DNA of 34,862 bases. Source: Candidatus Acetothermia bacterium. GTDB lineage: Bacteria; Bipolaricaulota; Bipolaricaulia; RBG-16-55-9; DRXL01. A program made the translations under genes and the position numbers. The stretch lies in the NCBI GenBank assembly GCA_016179105.1, contig JACOSB010000132.1:1-34862 (forward strand), given 5' to 3'. Positions within the stretch are counted from its first letter, which is position 1. Each line of letters begins with the position of its first letter. The notes under the pieces were generated by a model. It searched no databases. It worked only from the letters and a program-made list of their open reading frames with translations, and was not told where the DNA came from. Of this stretch, positions 1-7,835 are shown in pieces.

Positions 1-102
1 CTCACCGGGCTCTTTCCCAAGAGCATCCACGCGGTGACGGCTCGTGGGTTTGAACTGAAGCTGGTCTGGTTTATTCTGGCTTTTGCTATCCATAGTCTCT
101 AG
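1..102 (+). pseudogene. C-terminal end of a DDE-type transposase (cut by window edge)
   Basis: Frame 1 is open from the first base to a TAG at 100-102 and encodes 33 residues containing FPKSIHAVTARGFELK followed by a hydrophobic tail. This kind of C-terminus is familiar from DDE transposases of insertion sequences. I cannot assign the family with certainty; IS982-like is possible. The rest of the gene lies outside the window, so whether the element is intact is unknown. The bases just after the stop contain GCAACTTGGGTTAT, which may be part of its terminal inverted repeat. It abuts the left end of the IS1595-type element. Confidence 0.5.
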
Positions 103-279
103 GTGGCAACTTGGGTTATTGATAGGAAACAAGATGGTGGTTTCGGTCATCCCGATAATGCTCAGATGGTTCATCCATACTGCAATACAGGGTACAAAGA
201 GTCGCTCAAGGCGCGAGCGATTCAAAAAGGTAAATGATTCTGCGGACACGTTTGTTCTATTCGTTAATGCTTTTTACGT
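103..279. other. IS junction region without a convincing gene
   Basis: This stretch holds the presumed right end of the transposase-tail element and the left end of the IS1595-type element. The left terminus of the latter is probably around 218-245; an imperfect match to its right end is visible (TTACCTTTTT read on the minus strand here, TTATCTTTTT at about 1243-1252). I see no clear 8-bp target duplication and no believable coding region. Confidence 0.35.
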
Positions 280-1176
280 CTAAGGTTTTTTATAGTAAAG
301 CCGTTTGCCTTCAACCTGCCTGAGTGCTTCTACTCGCTTAATATCGTCTGCACTTTCCCTGTGGTTCCAACGAAACGAAAACTCATGGCAATACCGATGC
401 AAGTGCTCTTTGCTAAAGCTGTGGAAGACTCCATAGTGTCCGCGCTTCAAGAGGGCAAAGTAACTCTCGGCTGTATTCGTATGTACGTCATCGCGTGAAT
501 ACTCTCCAAGCCCATGATTCACGACATGATGACCGCCCTCAAATTCATTGCCGATGCCTTGGTAAGAAGGCCATTCATCAGTCATAATCTTCGCGCTTGG
601 GTCAACGTGCTTGCGAATCTCCTCTTTAAGACTCTTCGCGTCTACTCTCTCAACTGGCTTGGAGCGAGCTTTACCATTTCGTTCTATCAGGGCTACAACT
701 GGTGTCTTGTTTTCAGAGCCACGTCCCGGCTTGCCACCCTTCATCTTGCCGCCGACATAGGTCTCGTCTACTTCAACTGTGCCCTGAAGTAACGGAGTGG
801 TAGCGCCATGATCCATCGCATACCGGATTCGATGACACATAAACCAAGCCGTGCGATAGGAGCCTATATCAAGCTCGCGCTGTAGCTGTAACGCGCTTAT
901 GCCCTTTTTCGATGAGCACATTAAATGAAACGCCAAGACCCATTTGTTAAGCGGTATATGCGAACTTTCCATAACGGTATTCACAGTAACGGTAAATTGC
1001 TTCCGACACTCAGCGTTGTTACATTGTAGCGTCCCTTTGCGATGCTCTTCTCCATTAAGTCGAGTGACATCCTGAGAGCCACAGTGAGGACAAACGGGGC
1101 CATTCGGCCAGCGTATAGACTCTAAGTATTCTCGTGCTTGGTCTTCGCTCATTCTCGCAACTTGGATGAGATTCAT
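280..1176 (-). CDS. IS1595 family (ISXO2-like) transposase
   Basis: Full-length 298-residue transposase. An N-terminal zinc ribbon is visible (C29-x2-C32 and C52-x4-C57, in VCPHC and CNNAEC). The ISXO2-like DDE core follows, with D137 in VEVDETYVGG, D200 in MTDEW and E237 in NTAESYFALLKR. The family moves DNA by cut-and-paste and usually makes 8-bp target duplications. The start is supported by an AGGGA about 7 bases upstream and by a consensus promoter at 1203-1231. The element interrupts the 3' part of the large PKD-protein gene on the same strand. Its other flank is not the rest of that gene but another IS remnant, so a deletion or rearrangement followed insertion. It appears intact. Confidence 0.93.
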   Translation of the reverse strand: MNLIQVARMSEDQAREYLESIRWPNGPVCPHCGSQDVTRLNGEEHRKGTLQCNNAECRKQFTVTVNTVMESSHIPLNKWVLAFHLMCSSKKGISALQLQRELDIGSYRTAWFMCHRIRYAMDHGATTPLLQGTVEVDETYVGGKMKGGKPGRGSENKTPVVALIERNGKARSKPVERVDAKSLKEEIRKHVDPSAKIMTDEWPSYQGIGNEFEGGHHVVNHGLGEYSRDDVHTNTAESYFALLKRGHYGVFHSFSKEHLHRYCHEFSFRWNHRESADDIKRVEALRQVEGKRLYYKKP

Positions 1177-1202
1177 TTTGCAGTCCCTTTCTAGACAATC
1201 TC

Positions 1203-1231
1203 ATTATATACCAAGTTGCTTGCTTTGTCAA
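1203..1231 (-). promoter_or_regulatory. Consensus sigma70-type promoter of the IS1595 transposase
   Basis: On the minus strand TTGACA (1226-1231) and TATAAT (1203-1208) are separated by exactly 17 bases. Both hexamers match the sigma70 consensus perfectly, and the site lies 27 bases upstream of the transposase ATG. Confidence 0.8.
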
Positions 1232-1239
1232 GTGCATAG

Positions 1240-4200
1240 TTCCGTTATCTTTTTCTATGGCTTTAGCGACAATTTTCAGCAGCAAAGTGTTCTCAAAATT
1301 CTGTTGGTATATCCGCCCTAGCCGAGGGTCGGCGAGACTTGAATCGTTGACTGAGACTGAGAATGTCCAGTCGTCCCCAACATGATCGTTGGATACTAGC
1401 TCCTTACTCACCAGATCTACAGTCAGTGAACATTTCTTTTCTTTCTCAGCTGATTCAGGTTGGTTCTTAGGCGTCATATTGGAGCCAACAAGAGCGTTCT
1501 GAACAAACACCGGGTTGAAAAATCCCGCCGGGTTTGGTTGCATCACCCAGAGCGTCAACACATAGAGATCCGGCTGCCAGAAGACGAATGCCGCACTTCC
1601 GTTCGTAGCCGGCGCTTCTTCACGCGTCTTCGCCGGAACCGTACTTCCGTCAGCGTAATGCGCTGCGGCTGTGATCTTCGGCCAGTTCGTCACACCGAAG
1701 CGATTCGCAGCCTCGGGGTTGCTTACCACAAAGCGCACGCCCGCAAACTGTAGCTTTCCGTCTTTATCCTTGAGATACAGCAGGATCGGGGGCTTGATGT
1801 GATTCACTTCTTTGCCGAACCGGGAGCGCTCAACCAATGCTTGCCCAACACCCTCAACATACGGGCCCGCCTCGACGTAGCCGTCGGCATGAGCAACTTC
1901 AATGTCGCGATATTTTTCAGTGAACTCGCGTAACTGATGGATCTCATGCACCGCCTGGAAATCAGTCCACATCGGGCGATAGTACGTCCCCGGCACATAC
2001 GCTCCGACAATGACGCGCCAGAGGATGTCCGTGACTTCATCTTGAGAAGCCTTGCCGTCTCGCAGATAGTAGTCGAGCCAACTCGGAACTTGAGGTGTGC
2101 CGAGCGCCTTCGGATCGGCGATAAACCCAGCAAGCGCGCGCATGCCCACATCGACGACCTGTTTCGCAGGTTTACTCTGCATATCTGTGTTATCTTTCAC
2201 GATGAGATAGACAGTGTAGCGGCCCGGCTTGGCGTAAGCGTGCACAGGCTTCTGCGGCGTGCCGGACCCACAATCCGGCGGACAGGCTGTTTCATCGCCG
2301 AAATCCCAGTTCCATTCTTTGATCTCGCCGTCAATATCTTTGGACGCGTTCGCGTCAAACGTGACCTGTTCTTTCTCGAAGGGATCCGTCGGAGCAAACG
2401 TGAAAGACGCTTCCGGCGCTGTGCCCCCGGCTTCGATCGTACGCGTGAAGGGCTCGCTCTCGGCCCCTTCGTCGTCTGTCACAATCAAGGTCACTTTGTA
2501 CTGGCTGGCTTTCGCGTAGTTGTGGGAAGGATTCTCTTCGGTGCTGGTCGCACCGTCGCCAAAATTCCAGCGCCAGCGCGTGATCGTTCCATTGTCTTGG
2601 GATTCACTCTTAAACTTTACTGTGTCGGATGTCTTCGGTGCGGGCGGCTCGGAGTCAAAGCCTGCGATGGGCTTGGGATTGGTGATATGCAAGACGACTT
2701 CGTAGCGGTCGGACGTATTGAACTTGTCTTCGACTTGCAACGAGACCGTGTAGTCTCCGGATTTATTGTAAGTATGGCTGGTCGTCTGGCTCTCGGTTTG
2801 AGTGCCATCGCCAAAGTTCCAGCGCCACACGGCAATCACGCTGCTGAACGCACGCGCGTGCTCGACGAACTCGATCGGCTCGTGCGTGATCAATTTTTGC
2901 GTGAATGTAAACGACGAGACCACAGGAGCGCGCTGGACTTCGATCGTGCGAACGAAGGGATCACTGGTAGAATCTTCGTCATCGGCGACGACGAGCTTGA
3001 CTTGATAAATTCCTTCTTTTTCGTAGGTGTGACTCGCTATTTGTGTGTCGGACGTCGTGCCGTCGCCGAAATCCCAGAACCATTTGAGAATTTTTCAATT
3101 ATCGCTCGAGAGATCGATGAATCGAACATTTTGGTAAATTTTCGGGATGATCGGTTCAAAATCGAATGAAGCTGTCGGGATCTGATTGTTGACTTGGATC
3201 GAGACTTCGCGCGTTGCGACGATGCTGCGATCGTTGGTCACCGTCAGTTTTACCGTGTACTCGCCGGACTTGGTGTAAACGTGCGCCGGATTCTGTTCGG
3301 TGCTCGTTGTGCCCTCGCCCAAATCCCATTGCCACGAGAGAATCCGGCCTTGCAAGTCAGCCGACTGATCTGTGAAGAAGATGGGTTTATGGGTGAAGAG
3401 TTCTTGACTCACATAGAAGGCGGCGACCAACGCGGGCATTGTCGGATTCGCCGGTGTTGTCGGGGTAGTGGGTGTGGTCGGCGTTGTAGGGGTTGGAGCT
3501 TGCTGGACGACGGGCGGAATTTGTTGCCGGGTTGGGGCTTTAGCTACGCACTGACCCTCTTTGGGCATGACATCGCGCCACTCGACCGCACCGCCCCAGC
3601 CGTGCAAAAGTTCATACTTCCATAATTTTTCAACCTGCTCAAAGCCCACTTCGAGCAGCGAGTCCATATCCAAGCCGTTGTAAATGATCCAGCCGTTGCC
3701 GGTTGCCCACGGGGCTGTGAAGGCACGTACGTAGCCAACATCTCCGGGCTTGTTGACAGCGTTGATGTCGGCGCACCAGAGCGCGCTCGTGCCCCTAGGA
3801 ACAATCACGTTGGAGTCAGCGGCGGCTTCAGAACCATTCTCGATGAGCGCCTGGGTGTCGATAAAATACGGGCTGTCGGGATTCTTCATGGAAAGCTTGT
3901 TCTCCGCGACGATCTCTAAGGCTCCGCCAGCGCCTCCGAGCTGCCCGGCGCTCGCGATCTGAAAATTCGCGTTGAAGTTGGAAGTGTGCAGCCACGAGTA
4001 ATCGACGGGAGTCTGCCAGCGACCGGTGCCGCAACGATCAGAATCATAGATAATCAGCTTGCCGCCCTCAGCGAGCCACTCCGTAAGCGCGAGTCGGAAG
4101 AAGACATAATCGGGATCCCCGATCTCGCAGAATTGATACAGAACGAGTGTGTCGTACTCATCGAGATCGTTGGCCGAATGAATGTCTTGTATATCTAAGT

Positions 4201-4432
4201 CACAGTTGAAGGTCATCGAGAGGCTTTCTTCAAGGGGGCAGGGCAATCGGCCGACGTTAAAATTAAAGCTGCTCATCGCGATCGCGACGCGCGTGCTCTG
4301 AAAGTGAGGCAGAGTGTCGTGCGAGGCGAGAACATCGGCGCTTGCCAAGAGAATGCTCAATAGGGCGCAGACGACCGCCGATGCGCGAAAGAAAATTTTT
4401 GCAGAGACCCAATACGTCGGTCGGTGTTTCAT
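1240..4432 (-). pseudogene. Large exported multi-PKD protein, broken by in-frame TGA and 3' IS1595 insertion
   Basis: One reading frame spans the region apart from a TGA at 3095-3097. The ATG at 4432 has an AGGGG Shine-Dalgarno 7 bases upstream and is preferred over the GTG at 4447. Order of parts: signal peptide; GATase/ThuA-like domain (RVAIAMSS, YDTLVLYQF, EWLAEGGKLIIYD); a Pro/Thr linker of PTTPTT repeats; five PKD domains with WDFGDGT-type cores; an unrecognised C-terminal domain of about 250 residues. The frame is then cut by the IS element at about 1243. The TGA replaces a residue that is normally Gly in the PKD motif (SSDN-stop-KILKWFWDFGDG), so a GGA to TGA change fits. Other genes here end in TGA, so recoding is unlikely. 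It is probably a dead surface or secreted adhesion-type protein; its function is unknown. Confidence 0.85.
3095..3097 (-). other. In-frame TGA inside PKD domain 2
   Basis: The stop falls inside the second PKD domain, and both sides stay in the same frame (4432 to 3098 and 3094 to about 1240). Downstream residues KILKWFWDFGDG complete the PKD motif begun upstream. A single-base nonsense change at a Gly codon, or a sequencing error, explains it. Confidence 0.85.
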
Positions 4433-4526
4433 TAAAAATCCCCTCACTGATTGATAATCGCTCGTCGACCAGTATAGGGGATTTTATTTTTGGCGAAAGT
4501 GATAGAAGTTACTCGCGTGCCGGGTT

Positions 4527-4554
4527 GTAGGGGCGAAGCATGCTTCGCCCCTAC
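4527..4554. repeat. GTAGGGGC palindromic repeat, copy 1
   Basis: A perfect 28-bp palindrome: GTAGGGGC at the left, GCCCCTAC at the right, with the inner arm CGAAGCA paired to TGCTTCG. It lies between the decayed DinB fragment and the start of the PKD gene. There is no T-tract beside it, so a pure terminator role is not obvious. Confidence 0.9.
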
Positions 4555-4715
4555 TAAAAGTCGTAGTCCTCTCCTCCCTTGGGAGGCCAGCAGCCCTGCA
4601 TGCGGCGCAAGAGCACAATTTGGCCAAAGTGATAGGCATTATGCACGGCTGTGCCGGAGAGGTCACAGTTCACGTCCGTGTCATCGCGCGCCGGGCTGGC
4701 GACGTTCGCTTTCTC
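4554..4715 (-). pseudogene. C-terminal remnant of a DinB-like protein
   Basis: An open stretch of about 53 codons with no start of its own encodes residues including DLSGTAVHNAYHFGQIVLLR followed by MQGCWPP and ends at TAG 4554-4556. The HNAYHxGQIVLLR helix and the following WPP segment are typical of the C-terminus of DinB/DUF664-type four-helix proteins, whose histidine is a metal ligand. The fragment follows in the same frame directly after the TGA that ends the small gene at 4716-4913, so a deletion fused the locus and removed the DinB N-terminus. It is unlikely to be expressed as a functional protein. Confidence 0.65.
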
Positions 4716-4913
4716 TCATCTTCCATCGGCAACTGACGTCAAACTGTTGCTGAGAGGAGGCTCATGGCGAAGGCCCGTCCGCCATACCCCTCGATGCCCG
4801 CAGGAGCAACGATAATGAACGTCGATCCCTTTCGGCATGTTACGGATTGCCTCAATGTTGTCCGCGAACAACAAGACCCTTGTCTTTTCTATGGGGCAGA
4901 AGATATCGAACAT
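4716..4913 (-). CDS. Small conserved hypothetical with CxC-GHRG motif
   Basis: A 65-residue protein starting MFDIFCP. ATG at 4913 is preceded by AAGGAAG, a good Shine-Dalgarno. It has one cysteine near the start (C6) and a later CSCGHRG motif (around residues 36-42). This pattern resembles small bacterial proteins with a zinc-ribbon-like arrangement and a GHRGVWRTG ending, but I cannot name a family or function. It is the second gene of a two-gene unit, with 19 bases after the stop of the 72-residue gene upstream, transcribed from the promoter at 5224-5252. Its stop is followed in frame by the DinB remnant. Confidence 0.6.
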   Translation of the reverse strand: MFDIFCPIEKTRVLLFADNIEAIRNMPKGIDVHYRCSCGHRGVWRTGLRHEPPLSNSLTSVADGR

Positions 4914-4932
4914 AGCGCTTCTTTCCTTTCTC

Positions 4933-5151
4933 TCATAAGATCGGCTTCTGGTCTGCCTTGAGCCAACGGCCGAACGCGATGGTGAGGTCGCCCAGCTTCC
5001 AGATACATCGTTGCCATACCCCTGGTTTTTCGATGGATTGTTTTGGGAGAAACCCATCTGTCTCTTTGGCCAACCGCTCTTCGCGTGCCCATTTCAGAGT
5101 CTCCTTCTGTTGTGCTTGAGCCAATTCCCACAGGCTATGGTCGTTGAACAT
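4933..5151 (-). CDS. Small hypothetical protein (72 aa)
   Basis: Encodes a 72-residue, mainly helical, charged protein starting MFNDHSLWELAQAQQKETL. ATG 5151 sits 5 bases after a GGAGG Shine-Dalgarno, which makes this start convincing. I recognise no domain; the length and lack of cysteines or membrane segments suggest a small cytoplasmic protein. It is the first gene after a consensus promoter (5224-5252) that is back to back with the promoter of the ABATE/CGNR regulator. Regulation by that neighbour is therefore plausible, but this is inferred only from position. Confidence 0.6.
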   Translation of the reverse strand: MFNDHSLWELAQAQQKETLKWAREERLAKETDGFLPKQSIEKPGVWQRCIWKLGDLTIAFGRWLKADQKPIL

Positions 5152-5192
5152 CAGCGACCTCCTTTCTCCAGCTACGGTCTTGACAATCTCCA

Positions 5193-5230
5193 TATAACTG
5201 TCTATACTGTATATGACGGTTATAGTATAG
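5193..5230. promoter_or_regulatory. Nested inverted repeats, candidate operator between divergent genes
   Basis: TATAAC (5193-5198) pairs with GTTATA (5219-5224), and inside and overlapping this CTATACT (5202-5208) pairs with AGTATAG (5224-5230). The right arms overlap the minus-strand -10 box. A dimeric regulator, possibly the neighbouring CGNR protein, could bind here. That role is inference. Confidence 0.45.
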
Positions 5231-5252
5231 CACACCTTGTATAACCTGTCAA
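5224..5252 (-). promoter_or_regulatory. Consensus promoter for the two small minus-strand genes
   Basis: On the minus strand TTGACA (5247-5252), 17-base spacer, TATACT (5224-5229). The -10 differs from the consensus at one base. It lies about 73 bases upstream of the ATG at 5151. Confidence 0.7.
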
Positions 5253-5264
5253 GAGCCTTATAGT
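5237..5264 (+). promoter_or_regulatory. Probable promoter of the ABATE/CGNR regulator
   Basis: TTGTAT (5237-5242), 16-base spacer, TATAGT (5259-5264). It overlaps the divergent promoter, so the two transcription units probably compete or are co-controlled. Confidence 0.45.
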
Positions 5265-5300
5265 GGTTAGTATAGGAGTGCGTAGTTTTGGAGAGAAAAG

Positions 5301-5942
5301 ATGAAGATCGGTATGCCGCAAACAAAAGTAAGCGACTATGAATTTTTGATGCGGGGCGGCTGGCTCTGTCTCGACTTCGCGAATACTGCCGGGAGTCACG
5401 CCAGCGACCATCCGAGTGAGCATCTGCCAAATTATATGGCGCTCGTGGCGTGGGGTCTCCAAGCTAACGCGATCGATGAGCGTGAGGCAAAGCGTTTGGT
5501 CCGAGAGGCAGAGCACCGTCCCCGAGAGGCAACGACGGTCCTGGCAAGAGCGAGAGCGCTACGCGAGGTGATCTATCGAATTTTCTCAGCGATCGCGGCC
5601 AATGAGTCCCCAAACGAGACTGATCTTAAGTCATTGAATGCAGCGTTGGCACAGACGTTCGGCCGACTGCGCATTGTATTGACCAAAGATGGTTTCAGTT
5701 GGGCGTGGGCGGGCGATGAAGATGCATTGGATCGGATGCTCTGGCCGGTGGTGCGCTCTGCTGCTGAGTTGTTGGTCTCTGAAGAGTTGAACTTGGTTCG
5801 AGAATGCGCGAACGATACGTGCGGCTGGCTCTTCCTGGATCGCAGCAAGAATCACAGCCGGCGCTGGTGTGATATGAAAGATTGTGGCAACGTAGCCAAG
5901 GCGCGCCGGTACTACCAGCGCCACAAAAAGATTGACAAATAG
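5301..5942 (+). CDS. ABATE domain / CGNR zinc-finger transcriptional regulator
   Basis: A 213-residue protein. The N-terminal two thirds match the ABATE pattern (GGWLCLDFANT near residues 19-29, then a helical region). The C-terminus is a CGNR zinc finger with CANDTCGWLFLD, SKNHSRRWC, then CGNVAKARRYYQR, the cysteines being the expected zinc ligands. Family members are regarded as putative stress-related transcription regulators, with the CGNR part binding DNA; ligands are mostly unknown. The start follows GGAGAG about 8 bases upstream. It is divergent from two small genes across a control region with overlapping promoters and inverted repeats, which suggests autoregulation. It is intact and of usual length. 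Confidence 0.88.
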   Translation: MKIGMPQTKVSDYEFLMRGGWLCLDFANTAGSHASDHPSEHLPNYMALVAWGLQANAIDEREAKRLVREAEHRPREATTVLARARALREVIYRIFSAIAANESPNETDLKSLNAALAQTFGRLRIVLTKDGFSWAWAGDEDALDRMLWPVVRSAAELLVSEELNLVRECANDTCGWLFLDRSKNHSRRWCDMKDCGNVAKARRYYQRHKKIDK

Positions 5943-5963
5943 CTTATGCTGTTATGACAGCAA

Positions 5964-5985
5964 ACTGTTACAACTCTATAACAGT
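5964..5985 (+). terminator. Possible weak stem-loop after the CGNR regulator
   Basis: ACTGTTA (5964-5970) is complementary to TAACAGT (5979-5985) around an 8-base loop, 22 bases after the stop codon. No good T-tract follows, so it may be a weak terminator or just an inverted repeat. Confidence 0.3.
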
Positions 5986-6026
5986 ATAAAGTTTTAACGT
6001 TTTGCTGGTAAAAACTCTCCAATTCC

Positions 6027-6443
6027 CTAGGCCCATTGCTCGCTCTGCGATTCCGTCACAACCACTGCGTCGGCCTCGATCTCGACCAACATTTCAGGGA
6101 CGATGAGATGGCTGATCTCAACCATCGTGGTGGCAGGACGGATCACACCAAAAAATTCTCCGTGCGCTTTCCCGATCTTTTCCCAGTCACCGATCTTCGT
6201 GACATAGATGCGCGTGCGCACGACGTCCTTTAGGCTCGCACCAGCTTTCTGGAGTGCTGTCTCAATATTCTTGAGAGTTTGCACTGTCTGCGCGTACGGG
6301 TCTCCGACGCCGATGATCTTGCCCGTCTGGTTATCCGTCGCCGTCGTGCCCGAGACATAAACATTCGATCCAATGCGCACGGCGCGTGAGTACCCGACGA
6401 TCGGTTCCCACTTTGTCCCACTCGAGATATTCTTTCGTTCCAT
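6027..6443 (-). CDS. RidA family (YjgF/YER057c/UK114) protein
   Basis: A 138-residue protein of normal RidA size. It has the characteristic RTRIYVT segment (about 76-82), [10 protein letters not shown] with the arginine at R102 that binds the substrate carboxylate in true RidA proteins, and a C-terminal EIEADAVV segment. RidA proteins are cytoplasmic trimers that hydrolyse reactive enamine/imine intermediates from PLP enzymes. Some relatives have other deaminase roles. It is the last gene of a three-gene unit with a transglutaminase-like protein and a NUDIX hydrolase; its ATG is only 8 bases after the NUDIX stop, with the Shine-Dalgarno AGGAGG inside the NUDIX end. Confidence 0.92.
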   Translation of the reverse strand: MERKNISSGTKWEPIVGYSRAVRIGSNVYVSGTTATDNQTGKIIGVGDPYAQTVQTLKNIETALQKAGASLKDVVRTRIYVTKIGDWEKIGKAHGEFFGVIRPATTMVEISHLIVPEMLVEIEADAVVVTESQSEQWA

Positions 6444-6451
6444 CGCTCTGT

Positions 6452-6955
6452 TCAGCCTCCTATATCTTCTGTGTCGGTATGAACAATGTGTTCGGGAGCT
6501 CCAGGAAGGCGAGCCAAGGCTGTCCTCAAAAAGCTTGGATGTAAGGGTAAATTGGGCAGTTCACTGATCGGATGCCATTCGAAAATGAGCTTCAATTTTT
6601 CCTGGGCGTAAGCGCTCTCTTCACCGAAGAAAGGTTCGTTTTTTTCGTAAAGATAGGAATCGTTGGGGAAGGTCATCAAGAAATAGAAAGCCAATTCGTG
6701 AAATTTTTGTCCATTGTGCTCAAAGAAGTTTTCGACAATCCAGAGCAATCGTTCAACTTTAACCTGAACGCCCATTTCTTCCTGCATCTCTCGCTTTAGT
6801 GCGTTTGTTAACAGCTCTAAGAGTTCAGGGCGCCCTCCCGGAAAAGACCAAAAATTATCTCTTTCTGCCCGATGGAGCAGTACACGATTTTTGTCCATAG
6901 CAACTCCCGCGACGCGCAAATTGAATCTCTTATTGCCTACATCAAACGTCAGCAT
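6452..6955 (-). CDS. NUDIX hydrolase
   Basis: A 167-residue protein starting at ATG 6955, chosen because AGGAGG lies 4 bases upstream; a longer start at 7039 would overlap the upstream gene. A complete NUDIX box is visible: G-x5-E-x7-REMQEEMGV, beginning in [15 protein letters not shown] enzymes cleave nucleoside diphosphates linked to another moiety, using a divalent metal held by the glutamates. The extra segment after the box ([19 protein letters not shown]) resembles nucleotide-sugar or (deoxy)nucleoside-type NUDIX proteins, but the substrate cannot be read from sequence. It sits in the middle of the transglutaminase-like/NUDIX/RidA operon, with 8-base gaps on both sides. Confidence 0.9.
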   Translation of the reverse strand: MLTFDVGNKRFNLRVAGVAMDKNRVLLHRAERDNFWSFPGGRPELLELLTNALKREMQEEMGVQVKVERLLWIVENFFEHNGQKFHELAFYFLMTFPNDSYLYEKNEPFFGEESAYAQEKLKLIFEWHPISELPNLPLHPSFLRTALARLPGAPEHIVHTDTEDIGG

Positions 6956-6963
6956 CAATCCTC

Positions 6964-7572
6964 CTATTGCTGAGCCTCGCTCAACCATGCACTCAGCGCT
7001 TCGATGAATCGATCGCGCCTCTGGGCTTGGGCTCCGCAATATTTTCGAATGAGCTCTTCTTTGAAAGCTTGAGGGTCGATCTCTGAGGGTATTTCAAAGA
7101 ATTGGATCGGCTCGCAAGCGATACGCATACTCTTTCCCAACTCAAATTTTTCGTTCACGGGCATGCCCAAAGATTTGCTCGAAGATGGCCAAGTGGCGTC
7201 TATGTTCATCCAACTCGTTGCCGTTTTCAAACGAAGGAATGTATGTACATCGGAGATCGGACCAGCGGTCAATTGATCTCGTAAAAACTTAGGAAAGTGC
7301 GAATAGCTTTCCGGAGTGAACTCGTGCGTGCACAGCATTAATTGAGTCTCAAGGCCCAGTTCGTCGAATAAAGCTTGGAGCGTATGGTGTTTGCCGGAGC
7401 AAGTGCCTTTCCATTCGCGCAGAATCGCTTCGGGATGGCGGGAGCTGGCTCTTCGATAGGGCATATCGCGGACAAGTGTGAACACGATGCTCGCCGACAG
7501 CGAGGCGTGCAGGTCCAATAAACCCCGCGTTCGCGCCTGTTCGCGTAGCAAAGTCAGTAACGATCTCTCCAT
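6964..7572 (-). CDS. Transglutaminase-like superfamily protein
   Basis: A 202-residue protein. ATG 7572 is preferred over ATG 7581, because the GGAGG Shine-Dalgarno ends only one base before 7581 but 9 bases before 7572. A cysteine-protease-like triad of the transglutaminase-like fold is visible: C58 in EWKGTCSGKH, H110 in DVHTFLRL and D125 in MNIDATWP. There is no signal peptide. Such bacterial proteins are usually proteases or amidases rather than cross-linking enzymes. It is the first gene of the operon with NUDIX and RidA, a set that suggests handling of small damaged metabolites. That is inference; the true substrate is unknown. Confidence 0.75.
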   Translation of the reverse strand: MERSLLTLLREQARTRGLLDLHASLSASIVFTLVRDMPYRRASSRHPEAILREWKGTCSGKHHTLQALFDELGLETQLMLCTHEFTPESYSHFPKFLRDQLTAGPISDVHTFLRLKTATSWMNIDATWPSSSKSLGMPVNEKFELGKSMRIACEPIQFFEIPSEIDPQAFKEELIRKYCGAQAQRRDRFIEALSAWLSEAQQ

Positions 7573-7703
7573 CAACTTCATACCTCCACGGGCGATCCAT
7601 AAAATATACTGAGCCGAGTGTTAAGCTTGCCAGAGCGAAATAAGTGTATAAGATTGTTTAACTTATTTATATATATTATAGATAGCTCTAACGTGATGAC
7701 CCC

Positions 7704-7732
7704 TTGACAAATGAGTCCAACTGTGTTATAAA
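7704..7732 (+). promoter_or_regulatory. Strong promoter of the c-di-GMP riboswitch transcript
   Basis: TTGACA (7704-7709), exactly 17 bases, TATAAA (7727-7732). Transcription should start near 7739-7741, just before the riboswitch P1 strand. Confidence 0.8.
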
Positions 7733-7743
7733 AGTAGTGTCCG

Positions 7744-7835
7744 AAAAAGGCAAACTACGGGAAATCGTGGGACGCAAAACCGTAGGCCTACAGCAGCACT
7801 GGAGAATCGCTGCCAGGGTAGCTAGGTTGCCGGGG
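7744..7835 (+). ncRNA. c-di-GMP-I riboswitch (GEMM-I, RF01051 type)
   Basis: The signature elements are all present in order. GGCAA (7749-7753) pairs with TTGCC (7827-7831) to form P1. A hairpin with a GAAA tetraloop (GGGAAATCGTGGG region) follows. The highly conserved GGGACGCAAA block comes next, then GGCCT, a variable stem, and the receptor-side GGGTAGCTAGGTTGCC. This matches the GEMM-I consensus that binds cyclic di-GMP. It lies directly after a strong promoter and is not followed by any sizeable gene on this strand. The RNA ends at a strong terminator at 8001-8049, so it heads a transcript of about 300 bases. Confidence 0.9.

Larger units (their letters stand above)
218..1255 (-). mobile_element. 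IS1595-type insertion sequence (ends approximate)
   Basis: About 1.0 kb around an intact IS1595-type transposase with its own consensus promoter. The right end lies just beyond 1231, because the host PKD reading frame is still recognisable up to about 1245 (residues KIVAKAIEKDN) and turns into IS sequence after that. The left end is somewhere near 218-245. Imperfect terminal similarity is visible, but I could not identify a clean target duplication. The boundaries are therefore estimates. Confidence 0.6.

Noticed and set aside
105..1221. GCAACTTGG (106-114) and CCAAGTTGC (1211-1220 area) as terminal repeats of one larger element
   Set aside because: The right copy lies within the spacer of the transposase promoter, inside the IS1595 element, so the match is probably chance or belongs to another IS end.
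3095..3097. Selenocysteine or UGA-glycine recoding
   Set aside because: No SECIS-like context was evident, the residue is not at a redox site, and TGA ends other genes in the window.
1937..3169. 410-codon open frame on the plus strand opposite the PKD gene
   Set aside because: It is a shadow: the minus strand encodes clear PKD domains here, and the plus-strand product is arginine- and cysteine-rich with no recognisable domain.
4490..4753. 87-codon plus-strand ORF across the first GTAGGGGC repeat
   Set aside because: It runs over a palindromic repeat and the antisense of a DinB fragment; no independent support.
7704..7835. Long form of the small ORF starting with TTG at 7704
   Set aside because: The TTG is the -35 box of the riboswitch promoter, so it would not be transcribed; the segment is the c-di-GMP aptamer.
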